Of a stretch of DNA of 64,000 bases, positions 25,301 through 38,124 are shown piece by piece. The DNA comes from Glandiceps talaboti (lineage: Eukaryota; Hemichordata; Enteropneusta; Spengelidae). The first letter of the stretch is position 1; each line of letters starts with the position of its first letter. A program made the translations under genes and the position numbers. The DNA lies in the NCBI RefSeq assembly GCF_964340395.1, contig NC_135565.1, positions 6,695,142 to 6,759,141 on the forward strand, read 5' to 3'. A model generated the notes under the pieces. It ran no database searches. It was not told the DNA's origin and worked only from the letters and a program-made list of their open reading frames with translations.

Positions 25301-26981
25301 GTGACTGACACATGGACATCTAACAAACTGTACTCCTTCAAGGCCAGTGCATTAGTGTTATATTTTCAGTAGCGCCATAACATGCATAAGGATTAAATTG
25401 GATCATTCCGTTGTTCAAGACCCATTTTTTCTAAAGCTCTGCCATAAAACTGTTTTTCACGCATGAATTTTAACACTACCTTTAAAATCAGAGTTTGTTT
25501 CGTAGCTTTTAGAACAGAGTTCAACTTCATTATTTGCATTGAAACAATTAATTTACTTACGTGCAATCCAAAAAGTTTGTAATCAGCTACTCTTGTCTTA
25601 CAGGTGTTTTCTACAAAGGCAGCAAATCGTGAATCTGATTTCCGAAAGTTTGATCGTGTAAACATTGTCATATCCCAGGGGCGACCATTAATGATTCTTG
25701 GGATACAGTTGGTACCGTGACGTACACTTAGGAATAGCTAGGGACGTTGAAAAAAGATAACAACACTTTTTATACTTGAGGGTACCCAGAGAAGTCCTGT
25801 ACACCAACACTGCATCATGCAACCTCTCTGAAGTAGAGTATAATAATTGGCATATCGATCTTGTTTACAAGAGGTATGTTGCATTCTGGGAAACAAAACG
25901 AGTAGCTCCGAATCTATTGCCGAAATAATACTGCGGCTATTGTTTTAAGAGATTAAGAAGTCCTCATCTCATTGTACAGATCGCTTATATAAGCTCTTCT
26001 AAGCCAGATTCACCAATTCTTATCATTTAACACATTTTAGAGTTTCAAGTAACGCATATTAGATAATAAAATATAATAAATTATAATAAAGTATGTTAAA
26101 TGCTATAACTTGCCTCTGCGCCACTTCTGGCAATCTCACAGGAAATCTCACCTGCAGTATCACATCCTCCTATACAAAAACATGTAAACGTTATATTACA
26201 TATCTGGGAAAAAAATGACGAACGTAAATGTTGGTGAAAGGAGAATACGAATTGGCATTTTCTCTATATCTGATGTTATGTTATGTTATGTTATGTTATG
26301 TTATGTATGTTATGTTATATTATGTTGTTATGTTATGTTATAGTATGTTATGTTATGTTATATTATGTTATGTTATGTTATGTTATATTATGTTATGTTA
26401 TGTTATCTGATCTTATCTTATATTAGCTTATTGTCTGTTTGTTTGTTTGTTTGTTTGTTTTTCGTAAACATAACAATTAAGCCTGAATGTTGTTGTTTAA
26501 CCACTCTGCCATCTACGAAATATCTAGATTTGATAAACATGTGTAATGAACTCTGTGTTCAAATAATAATTTGTTAACATGTCCCAAGACGCACATAGGA
26601 ACACACATCCTATGTGACCGTGTAGATTTCAATTCAGGTTAGGGGTAATACATTAAAAAAAACAATTTCATAACATTTTAATACAAAACTACACGAACAA
26701 ACTGTTATGGGACACATGCCCTTTGTTATCACCGATATCAAAATTACATGATATTTGAAGCTTGCATTCTTTATATATTGCTGTATGTAATTAACAAGCA
26801 TAATCAATAATTTAAATGACTCAGATCAGTAAGATTAAAATCTACAATAAGATGTTTTATCAGACATGTACACTATAACAAATTAATGTTTGTGCCAAAT
26901 TTCAATTCAATTGAGACAATGATGGCACAGACACGCACGCGCGCACATACACACGCGCGCGCGCACACACACACACATAAA

Positions 26982-27019
<38 letters not shown>

Positions 27020-27960
27020 AGCACGTACGCACACATACACATCATAACAAAACACTTATCTCCGACTACAACTCAAAATTACAGCCCTAACAGGATCACA
27101 CTTACCTACGACTACAACTCTCTTGTCTCTAAATTTTTCGGCGTCTCGATATTCACTGGCATGAATCTTAATTCCATGGAATGTATCTAATCCAGGATAA
27201 TCAGGTGTAAACGGTTTATTAAACATCCCAATACATACCATGACGTAATCAAAGTATTCTTCGCTCACTGAATCATCTTGGTTTTTCAGAATCACCTTCC
27301 AATATTTACCGCCTTTATTTTTCTCGATTTTTTTCACGCTGGTGTTGAACTTGATGTATTTATCCAGGCTGAACTCATTTGCATAATTGTTCAGATGTTT
27401 CAATACTTTATCATGTGAGACAAACGGTGTGTAGTCTTTAGGGAATGGGAAATCTGAAAAGGCCAACATCTCTTTACTGACGTTGGTGACGACAGATTTG
27501 TATACTGCAGCACCCTGACCTTGTCGTAGCTCGTTGGCATAGTTCCACAGTCCCCCTGTGTGTGAATTAACAAAGAGATCATTGCTTGGGTGAAAGGCGA
27601 ACACTGTCATTTACATATACAATACAAATGGAATCCAGTCCATTGTAAGTTCTTATATTCACCTTCCATCTTTGTATGACCTCACATTGCATTTGGCAGA
27701 ACAGAAATCTCATAGCCCTTAGATATTACAAATGTAAACTAGCCCCTTCCATTTCCCTGAACCCCCCCCCCCTCCCCCCCCTCCTCACACATTATAAAGT
27801 GGACGTATCTGCATCTGTACAGTATAAGTCCTGGGTAAGGAATAACACACCAGTGAAGAGTATTAATCAGAAGGGGTTTTGACAGTGACTGCGCTGCGAT
27901 TTTAAAGGCGTCACATGATTTAGGTGACTAAGTACTATTATCCAGATGGTTCCAGTCTAA

Positions 27961-27995
<35 letters not shown>

Positions 27996-28252
27996 TACAA
28001 AGAATGACTGTTTATATTGAGCAGTTTAAAGCCCTTTGAGTTGTTAACTCTGGCGTAAACAGTCAAGCTTCAAAACAAATTTAAAGCTTAAAGAAAGGAA
28101 AGTAACAAAACAGAGTCCTTACCCAATTTATCATGTCTCTCATAACAGACTGGAACAAGATTTTCCTCCAAACAGCTTTTGATAGCCGTTAATCCAGCAA
28201 CACCAGCACCAATAATGGCAACATCGGTACCACTAGCAGACGTACCCGCCAT
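22352..28252 (-). CDS. Flavin-containing monooxygenase, copy B (seven coding exons)
   Basis: Predicted 502-aa FMO and tandem paralogue of copy A. Exons in transcription order: 28123-28252, 27106-27555, 26114-26169, 25561-25737, 24630-24849, 23106-23341, 22352-22591 (TGA). Every exon has the same length and phase as in copy A. Motifs: FAD-binding GAGVAG at 15-20; [15 protein letters not shown] around 67-81, typical of FMOs; signature [11 protein letters not shown] at 169-179; NADPH site GGCDTAGE at 194-201; and the standard FATGY at 327-331, unlike copy A. The start has A at -3 and G at +4. It also lacks a C-terminal membrane tail. Exon 3 ends in a GC donor. The last exon and adjoining 3' DNA are almost identical to copy A while internal exons are more diverged. 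Substrate and physiological role are not inferable from sequence alone. Confidence 0.94.
23660..23815. repeat. (GT)n and (GTCT/GTCGGTAT)n in FMO-B intron 5
   Basis: A GT run (23660-23687), then after 55 bp of unique sequence a GTCT-type tract. The rest of this intron (23820-24620) has no supported feature. Confidence 0.9.
26105..26115 (-). other. GC splice donor after FMO-B exon 3
   Basis: Exon 3 ends at 26114 with ...GCAGAG and the intron begins GCAAGT. Joining to 25737 gives an in-frame [10 protein letters not shown]. Same position and sequence as in copy A, so the GC-AG intron predates the duplication. Confidence 0.85.
26275..26462. repeat. (TTATG)n and (TTTG)n in FMO-B intron 2
   Basis: About 25 pentamer units TTATG with a few variants, then a short TTTG run at 26432-26462. 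Pentamer repeats are uncommon among the otherwise tetranucleotide-rich repeats of this window. Confidence 0.93.
26931..27037. repeat. (CA)n with alternating CG/CA purine-pyrimidine blocks
   Basis: CACGCGCGCG blocks lead into (CA)n; strictly alternating purine-pyrimidine DNA of this kind can adopt Z-DNA. Only about 70 bp from the exon 2 donor of FMO-B. Confidence 0.9.
27960..27994. repeat. (GTT)n microsatellite in FMO-B intron 1
   Basis: About 11 GTT units, about 130 bp from the exon 1 donor. Confidence 0.95.
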
Positions 28253-29974
<1,722 letters not shown>

Positions 29975-30294
29975 TTATCCGTAACACCTCATTGTGTGTA
30001 CTATTTTTTTCTTTTTTAATGCCTATATGAACAGTACTTGTAAAGCCAACAATGAACAGCTGTACGTTGGGCATTAGGTGCCAGAAATTGCTGCCATAAC
30101 AATTACACAGTTATCATTCTCAAAAATGTTCTCCAGGTCATGTACTTTCACAGCTTACTTGAAAATCAAACGTCGCGTGGTCTTTCAACTCGCCAACAGC
30201 CCGGAGAGGAGTGCAAAGCGCTATGAAAAGTGCCTCCAATCAATTTTCTTGGGATAGTTGTATTCAATGTATTAATAAACGCTTTATCATTCAG

Positions 30295-30300
30295 TTTATT
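30295..30300 (-). promoter_or_regulatory. Candidate poly(A) signal AATAAA of the dehydrogenase gene
   Basis: On the minus strand AATAAA occurs 33-38 bp after the TAA stop at 30333-30335. The distance would imply a very short 3' UTR. Other downstream signals were not excluded. Confidence 0.4.
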
Positions 30301-30332
30301 TTGACAAATTGTTGACAACTGGACTATTCCAA

Positions 30333-31586
30333 TTAGTCTCTGGCTACCAAAGCAACTCTGCAGTATTTCTGAGTTTCACTTTCTTTCACAGCGCCATCTA
30401 TGTCCTGTAAGGGAAATGCATCACTGACGAGGCTCTCATATGGGTATTTTTCAGCCGTCTCAGATATAAATTTGACGGATTCCTCCAGATGCCAGGGGGC
30501 ATAGTTGTGAACACCTGCAAATATAACCAGATTTAAACTGATTGCCTCTCGTAAGAAAATCACTAATTTGCAAATAACTCATTAAACTAAAAAAAACTAT
30601 GGTAACAGGCTTTGTTTTTGGACAAGCGTGCTTTCTTAGGTTAATGTATGTGACAAATTATACGGAATTTGAAGAGTGCATGATACTGCTTAATTACTGA
30701 ATATCGTTCATTATTCAAAATACTCATTAAATTTAAGGTAAAAGTAGTAGCAACAAACTTCATAGGACAGGTGCGTATTGTTATGGTTGATATATGTATC
30801 ATATTATACGAAATTTGAAGGTTGCATTTTTAAGATACACCCTAGTTAACTAAAATTATTAATTATGCAAATTTTTCATTAAAACTGTAAGCTATATCAA
30901 AAATTTTATTTTTTTATAGGACATATCCGCTTTGTTATGGTTAACGTATGTACTAAATTATATTGAAATTCAAGTATGTATTCTTATGATATATCCTAAC
31001 CGAAAATCATTAATCATGCAAATTAGTTATTAACACTGTAATGGTACATCAACAAACTTTATAGGGCATATAAACTCTGTTATGTTTGATGAAATTGAAG
31101 TACGCAGTCTTAAGATATAGCCTAATTACCGAAAATACTTAATTATGGAAATTATTCACGAAATCTTCAAACGAAATCAGCGACTTTTATAGGGGACATG
31201 CACTCTATTATGTTTAACGTATGTACTAAATTGTATTGAAATTTAAGTATGTAGTCGTAAGATATAGCCTAATTACCAAGAATCATTAATTATGCAAATT
31301 ATTCATTAACACTGTAAGGTACATCAACAAACTTGATAGGACATATGTGTTTTCTTATGGTTAACGTATGTACAAAATTTTGTTGAAGTATGCATTCTTA
31401 AGATATAGCCTAATTACCGAAAATAATTAATTATGCAAATTATTCATTAACGCTGTAAGGTACAGCAACAAATTTTATAGGACAAATGTATGTTGTTATG
31501 TTTAACGAATATACTAAATTATATTGAAATTGAAGTATGGAGTCATGATATTGCTTAATTAGTTGATTTTTAGAAAATGATGACAC

Positions 31587-31624
<38 letters not shown>

Positions 31625-33105
31625 GGACACACAGACAGACAGACATTCTCTTTTAATACCTCCCGTACCCTTACGGGATGTTAAACAATTACATCCAAAG
31701 TTCTTGGACATCATTGACGGAAATCGTCATATTTTATCCGAGATAAGTTCTCGTCTCTTTGAAGGAAAATGTGAAACAGAACGTCGTCTGCCATGGTCTT
31801 ACAAAAATCCTAGACTAATAATCTTGCTACATTTCATCGTCTGGCTTGTCCAGACGATTACTAGACGCTCTGCTAAAAATAATGGTACAGTGAGTTTCAC
31901 AATACTGTTCAACTTTCCTGCTTGATATAACTGCGCAGAAACCTAGAAGATACTGCATATGCCACACTTCAATTAGCAGGATAAACCATTCACAGTATTG
32001 CAGCTACATGCAGACAGACATTCGGGCGCCAATATTTTTCTTAGTATCACACATCCTGCGAAGGTCGCGTGAAACGTTCTCTATGGTGTTCATTTGATGT
32101 CTGTATGGTGGCATGTGTAGTTCATTTTACTTTGACGAACTGTAGCAAGAAACTGTACTCATTCAATCTTGCTATCTTAAAGTGTAGCATGTCCAGTTTC
32201 TTATTGGTTTATGTGTGGTTGTATCAAACAGAAAAGCTGTTGTATTTCAGTGTGGCAATTGCACGTCAAATACATAAAAAATGTTTAGTTTTGGCAGTGG
32301 AAAAGTAGGTGGGGTCGGGTAAGCAAAAACCGAACAATTTATTAAGCCCTTAATTCAGTGTGCATGTCCCACATACATCGATCTTACTTGTGGAAGTTCG
32401 TTTGAGCGCGCGAGGGGGGGGGGGGTCAGGTGATCTATTCGTAATTACCGAACTAGACCTTCCTTGCATTTCATGAAAAGTATGTGACAACCACTAATCT
32501 TTCCAAAAGTCTACATCCATGACAAACACCATGATATCAAACTGAAAATTTTGACGTTTGCACGTCTGGTCAAACGAGCTATAAAATAGCTTCTATGGCT
32601 TCTGCTTTTTTAGAACATCATCACTTCGCTACCTTTCCCCGACTAAGCTAGTTGAAAATAGTGTCTAAGTTCTAAAATTGTAGGGAAAACGGATCTAATA
32701 AATTGATGTTATTACCTTTTATAGTGATGTACTTTCTAATAATCTGATTACCAGTGATGTCCAACTGAGATTGTGGATGTACCATGCCAACAAAGATATA
32801 TGTACCACCAATCTTCAATAAGTCCATGCCATCATTTACGACAGATGCTGCACCACACACCTAAATGATAACGAATGAATGGGAACGGTTGAGTGACTGT
32901 TATGAAACAGTCATTAGTTTCTAACTGATCTCTTTTACGTACACAGAATAAACTAAAGGGTCACCTAACCATCGTCTACACACAGATATATATGTGCGAT
33001 TACTCATAGAAGAATATATATAACTTCATATATAGACATAGTATGGAATTGAACTTTTGTTCCAAACACAAACTTGCACAAGATTGTACCTGAAATTTTC
33101 TAGTG

Positions 33106-33149
<44 letters not shown>

Positions 33150-34872
33150 TATATAGACATGTATACATGAGTGCACAAATGTGGGAGCACATATACCTAG
33201 GGGCACTAGACACAGAGAAACTGATAGAGACAGACAGGCAGGCAGAAAACAACACAAATTTGAAAACTGCCATCAAGTGACCATTCTGTATTGAAAACTG
33301 TATATTTGTGTGCATTAGTTGTAGGAAACAAATCATTGTCAGTGTACACTTACCTCGATAACAACATCAAATTCAGATGACTTAGGAACATCTGGTGAAT
33401 CTGTAAAAATAACAGTACATTTATTAACATACATACATACTACATACATACATACATACATACATACATACATACATACCGTATGTATATACACGCACAC
33501 ATGCATGCACGTACGTTTACATTACCTTTATTATACGGTATAGCACCGAAATTTGCTGCTTTGGCCAATCTATCTTTGTTGATATCTGAACAGTACACCT
33601 TTGCACAACCAGCTTCATGAAATAGAGCACAGCCATACAATCCAAGCATTCCTGCACCCTAAGTAAAGATAGATATCAACAAAAACATAAGTATATTATA
33701 TCAATAATCACAACATTAATGTATGTATGTATGTATGTATGTATGTATGTATGTATGTATGTATGTATGTATGTATGTATGTATGTATGTATGTATGTAT
33801 GTATGTATGTATGCATGCATGCATGCATGTATGTATGTATGTATGTATGTATGTATGTATGTATGTATGTATGTATGTGTGTATGTGTGTATGTATGTAT
33901 GTATGTATGTATGTATGTATGTATGTATGTATGTACAAACTTTAACTTTCACTCTACCTGTATAAGCAATACTTTTCCTTTCCAATCGTCAATACAACTC
34001 TTTGCACAAACCATGGTTGCTAGGGCACAGTTGACAGGCGCGGCCATTCTATCAGTAACGTTATCGGGTATCTTGTAGATAGCAGTACCCGGTTCGATAA
34101 TGATATGCGAGGCATAGCAGCCATTCAGAGGACATCCTTCGGTCAAAGGTCGAAACCCGTGCTGAAAATTACGACCACAGGAAAAACAAATTAGATGTGC
34201 ATGCAAAGAATGTGTTAACTTCTAGCGTGAACATCTTGAATATTTCGTTCATACATGATATATTACTTTAAAAACAGGAAAGTGCAGAAATAATGCACTT
34301 TATACAATTATTAAGTTAGAGTGGCTATATGGATGAGAATGTGGTATTTATTTTGGATTTTTAATTTATGAAACAATTTTATCATGACTTCCTAATTGAA
34401 AAATTAATGTAATGCCAAGAAATTAACATATGCCAAGACTGCGCTGCTAACTCAATAAACTGCCGAAAGCTTTAAAAAATGTGTAAAAAAGTATGTTATT
34501 GTACGTACAATAACAAACATTTAGACACTATTAAACGTTTTCAATTTTTAGAGATACAAATAAGGACTTGGTATATGTTATTTCTCGTTTATTTTCAAGT
34601 AGGAAGTCATTATAAATTTGTTTTACAAATTAAAATTCCGCGGAAATAAATACCACATCCACATCCATATGGCCACTTTAATACAAGTCCGATGTGAATA
34701 GTATGAAGTGGACAGATATCGTTAACAAAAACGTACATAACTTACTCCCGATATTCGACCAACAAACCAACAAACCAATTACTTACACACATAGCAGATA
34801 GGACGGACGACAAACAGACAGAGAGACAGACAGACAGACGGACGGACGGACGGACGGACGGACGGACGGACG

Positions 34873-34964
<92 letters not shown>

Positions 34965-37900
34965 GGCAGAAAAGAAGAGCTACAGTACCCGGCACTAACA
35001 CTGGGTGTGTGAACATTATTACGAGATACTGCCGTATTCATTTATCTCTCTTCTCATACCATTACATGTATACTGATAGCATTAATTTTACATAAAGTTG
35101 TGAAGTTTTACAATACTATGTGTACTACAGTGAACATTACAGAGTGCTGATAAAAGAACTTTAATTTATATAAATTCAATTAATTCAATAAATTCAATTT
35201 ACAGAAACGATTTGAATTTGTTTATTTGTTGACACCAACGAAAATGTCGCTTTTGCAAGACACACCATGATGACAACAAAATCGTAACCACCACATAGCG
35301 AACAATCATAAAACATTGTTACCTTTTGGCAAACTTTTGCAATATTCGCGCATGCGCAAACAATTTTGTATTGGATGGTGACTACAAAATTGGTAGCCGC
35401 TGATATTGACTTGGTCCCCGGGAACATAACTTAATACATTGATGGCCAATATTAGTCGAACGTACGTCACTTCGCTGTCAGTCATTTGGCACTGTGGGGT
35501 CGCCCTTTGGTAATAAGCAGGCGGAGAAACGAATCTGAGAAATAGTGATGGGTGCATATTTCAGTCGGTTGTTCGTGACTCGGCCGTTACAGACGGTTAC
35601 ACGTATATATGGAAATATGAGAATGATTCAATTTTTTTTATATCTATATACATTCTTTCTTATTTACTATGTACGTAATTGGTCGACTAAACCTCAAAAC
35701 ACAGTCATTTGTGGGTTGTGAACAGTTTTACCAAAATTTAGCACGAAAAATATATTTCATTTTTCCATACCCTGATGATCCCATTGTACTTGCTCTCTGG
35801 CCGTAAATACACTTCGTATGTTTGCATTTAGCGTACATTTCACAACCTTTGGGTGGATATGGATGTATAAGGAATTGCTTATATTAATTTTATAAATGAT
35901 GTGAAGATTGTACCAAGTAAACTCAACAGAGTAGACTGTAAGTTACGTCTTGTAAGTCCGCCCTCACCGGCCTCCTCTGATCGATGTGTGAGGGCGCCCC
36001 GTCACGGCGTACCTTAAAGACTACCAACAGAGCTGTACCCCTATTATTATCTGTAGCTTTTTTGTATGATTTTTATTTGAACAATGGAATGATAATGGAA
36101 GTTAACAATTCTGGAGGGAATACACCAGATGTAGAACAAAGTTGAACAGTTCTGTAATTCATCTGGAATCTCACCAGGACAAAGTCACTTTCCCTCTAAA
36201 ACCTTTCAGGTTTCCAGACACTCAGTGTAACACTTCAATTGCATAATCTGAGCCGTCAAGTGCCTGTGGTTCACTTGTATGATCATAACCCACAAACGTC
36301 TGTGAAAGTAAGTTATTTACCAAGACTTACACCTACTTTGAACAATTTCCGACACTTTTGTGGAATTCCTGACTTGCATATATCACAATCCATGCAAGAG
36401 TTCATGATACTAAACGTGACTCGATCTCCAGGTTTTAAGTTCAGATCATCACGTTTGTGGGCGACGATTTCACCGACGGCTTCGTGACCAAGAATACTGA
36501 GGAGTACAAAAACACACAGAAAACTTTAAAAACTTAGAAACCTTGTTTAATACGGGGTCTTCAACAATTAAAATATGGAGATATGTATTCTTAAATATAC
36601 TGTTGTTTGCTACCACGGGTACTTGTTCATACTCATTTTCAACATATTATGTGAAGCGCCATCTTGCATTTGCCTGCAAAGATGTTTTAGCACGTGCACG
36701 TTTGTCTATTAGACTCTCCCACCAGTCCTCGGAAGCATCGCTATTAGCTGTTTTGTATGCACCAATATCTACCGAATAATTGTACTCGAATATTCTTGTA
36801 CTGTGCGCCCTCATCGACTACTATAGGGCTTATCATTTGTTGACATGTTACCGCGACTCAGTGTTATTGCGACGCCGCGAGCATCACAGTAACAGGTCAA
36901 CAACTGATTAGTCGTATCAGTAGTCAATGAGGGTCCTCAGTACAAGGATATTCGAGTACAATTATGCAGTAGATATAGGTACATACAAAACTGCCCTTTT
37001 AGCAATGCTATGCTCCGAGGACTGTGTGAGGGTCTATTTTGTCCATATAACACGTCATGCTTTGGTGGTTTTATTATGAAACCTTTCATTTGACTCTAAA
37101 CATTTCAGCTCCTACGAAATTGTAAACTCATTTTTGTAAAACTCAAAAACTCAAAATACTGAACACCCAACCCACGACGACTTAACTAGTCCTGCTGCCA
37201 TGGTTACTCCACGTACCCTCACAGTACCCCGGACAGAATCTTTCATTGCAGTCCAGTTCTGCCACGTTTTAGACCCAGCCGAGTAACCCACAGGCACTTG
37301 TTTCCCGAAATATATGTTTCAGAATACGATACAATATCAATAACATTGAGATACTTGGCAAATAGTGTATGAAAGGGGTAAAATAGCACGCGTGTCTAGG
37401 ATCACGAAAGTCCACTCACCGCGAAATATAAATTTATATATTTATTTGCCAAGTATCTCAATACTGTTGATATCTTATTGTATTCAGGAACATATCTCGG
37501 GAAACAAGTACCCGTGGGTTACTCGGCTAATTCTAAAAGGTGACAGAACTGGACTGCAACGAGAACTGTCGGGGGTGCGACGTCTTCCTTTTGTACGGCA
37601 ACCCTAAGCAATGTCCCTGTTATGATTGTAGTCCTGCTTGCAAGCGGAGTAAGACGTCACCACCTTGAGCGAAATGCGCATGCGTGTACCGTCTGCAAGC
37701 AGGACTATGATTGGTGTAGGTTCTGGAAGTGAATCATTAATAAAGCATCAGGAAAGATAGATGAACACTCTTTCCCCCCACATACATTAAGACATTAACA
37801 TAGTTATGCTAACTACAATAAATGTTGGTGTTCTAATTTCAAACAAATCACAATGAACGGTTTATCTTATGTGTAGATTAAGATTGACGCATGACAACTG

Positions 37901-38124
37901 ATAAAAAAAAAAGATCTACAAAGGTCAAAGTTTAAATCAGATTACCTTGGAGTGGTCTCTACACGCCTTCCCTTGATGGTGTGCATGTCTGAACCACATA
38001 TAGTTGCCATACGGATTCGTATAAGTGTATCTCCTGGTCTCAACGCTGGGATGGCTATTGATCCGAATTCCATGCATGGAGTCTTGTCGGCACCAACAAA
38101 TACAGCTCTCTGTGCAAGCGCCAT
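30333..38124 (-). CDS. Zinc-dependent MDR (alcohol/polyol type) dehydrogenase, seven coding exons
   Basis: Predicted 351-aa medium-chain dehydrogenase/reductase. Exons in transcription order: 37946-38124, 36331-36496, 33958-34161, 33526-33658, 33354-33400, 32716-32860, 30333-30514 (TAA); phase is kept throughout. Visible: catalytic-zinc residues C43 and the GHE box at 63-65, a further Cys at 160; structural-zinc lobe C94, C97, C100, C108 with classic spacing; Rossmann motif GAGMLG at 184-189; and an acidic residue after the second strand (CSDINKD, D208), pointing to NAD over NADP. GMVHPQSQLDITG and GVHNYAPWHLEE near the end match, from memory, the branch related to bacterial phosphonate-catabolism-associated alcohol dehydrogenases (sorbitol/threonine dehydrogenase-like). 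The substrate is unknown. The start has A at -3 and G at +4. It shares strand and oxidoreductase chemistry with the FMO pair but no demonstrated pathway. Confidence 0.92.
30600..31680. repeat. ~150-160-bp tandem monomers ending in (CAGA)n, MDR intron 6
   Basis: Five to six diverged monomers share AATTATGCAAATTATTCATT, TATAGGACATATG, GTTATGGTTAACGTATGTAC and TTAAGATATAGCCTAATTAC in the same order. The array ends in (CAGA)n at 31590-31645 and a short hairpin (CCCGTACCCTTACGGG). The ordered end suggests an element with internal tandem repeats and not a plain satellite. Confidence 0.8.
31681..32715. other. Remainder of MDR intron 6
   Basis: No exon, RNA or ordered repeat supported, apart from a G-run at 32415-32426. 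Plus-strand frames at 31704-31925 and 32069-32308 have no recognisable domain. Confidence 0.4.
33108..33148. repeat. (CA)n microsatellite in MDR intron 5
   Basis: About 20 CA units. Confidence 0.95.
33426..33480. repeat. (CATA)n microsatellite in MDR intron 4
   Basis: About 12 CATA units filling nearly half of a 125-bp intron. Confidence 0.93.
33718..33935. repeat. (GTAT)n microsatellite in MDR intron 3
   Basis: About 218 bp of GTAT with a GCAT island and a few GTGT units; it ends 22 bp from the exon 3 donor (exon edge 33958) and makes up most of the 299-bp intron. All Tyr-Val-Cys-Met and Tyr-Ile-His-Thr frames here are repeat translations. Confidence 0.97.
34311..34684. mobile_element. Foldback (MITE-like) element, MDR intron 2
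   Basis: The left end (from 34311; GAGTGGCTATATGGATG, then GTGGTATTTATTT) is matched as an imperfect reverse complement by the right end (to 34684; CATCCATATGGCCACTTTA). The arms are about 90-100 bp at roughly 80-85% identity. A palindromic centre (ATTGTACGTACAAT) sits near 34498-34511. No coding capacity. Confidence 0.8.
34805..34968. repeat. (CAGA)n with an inner (CGGA)n block, MDR intron 2
   Basis: A compound microsatellite: CAGA, then about 10 CGGA units, then about 27 CAGA units. Confidence 0.97.
36711..37035. mobile_element. Long imperfect palindrome, MDR intron 1 (first)
   Basis: About 113 bp at 36711-36823 is the imperfect reverse complement of 36920-37035, sharing AATTGTACTCGAATAT, CAGTCCTCGG and TTTTGTATG in mirrored order. 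A further inner pair (GTTGACATGTTAC against GTAACAGGTCAAC) extends the fold to the centre. It fits a foldback or MITE. No transposase. Confidence 0.8.
37246..37559. mobile_element. Long imperfect palindrome, MDR intron 1 (second)
   Basis: Left arm 37246-37364 and right arm 37441-37559 are imperfect reverse complements, sharing GCAGTCCAGTTCTG, GCCGAGTAACCCAC, ACTTGTTTCCCGA and TTGAGATACTTGGCAAATA. The weaker similarity may extend 15-30 bp further out on both sides. It is unrelated in sequence to the palindrome only 210 bp away. Confidence 0.82.
37635..37700. repeat. Short inverted repeat near MDR exon 1
   Basis: TAGTCCTGCTTGCA and its reverse complement lie about 50 bp apart. It may be a remnant of another small palindromic element. 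Confidence 0.5.
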
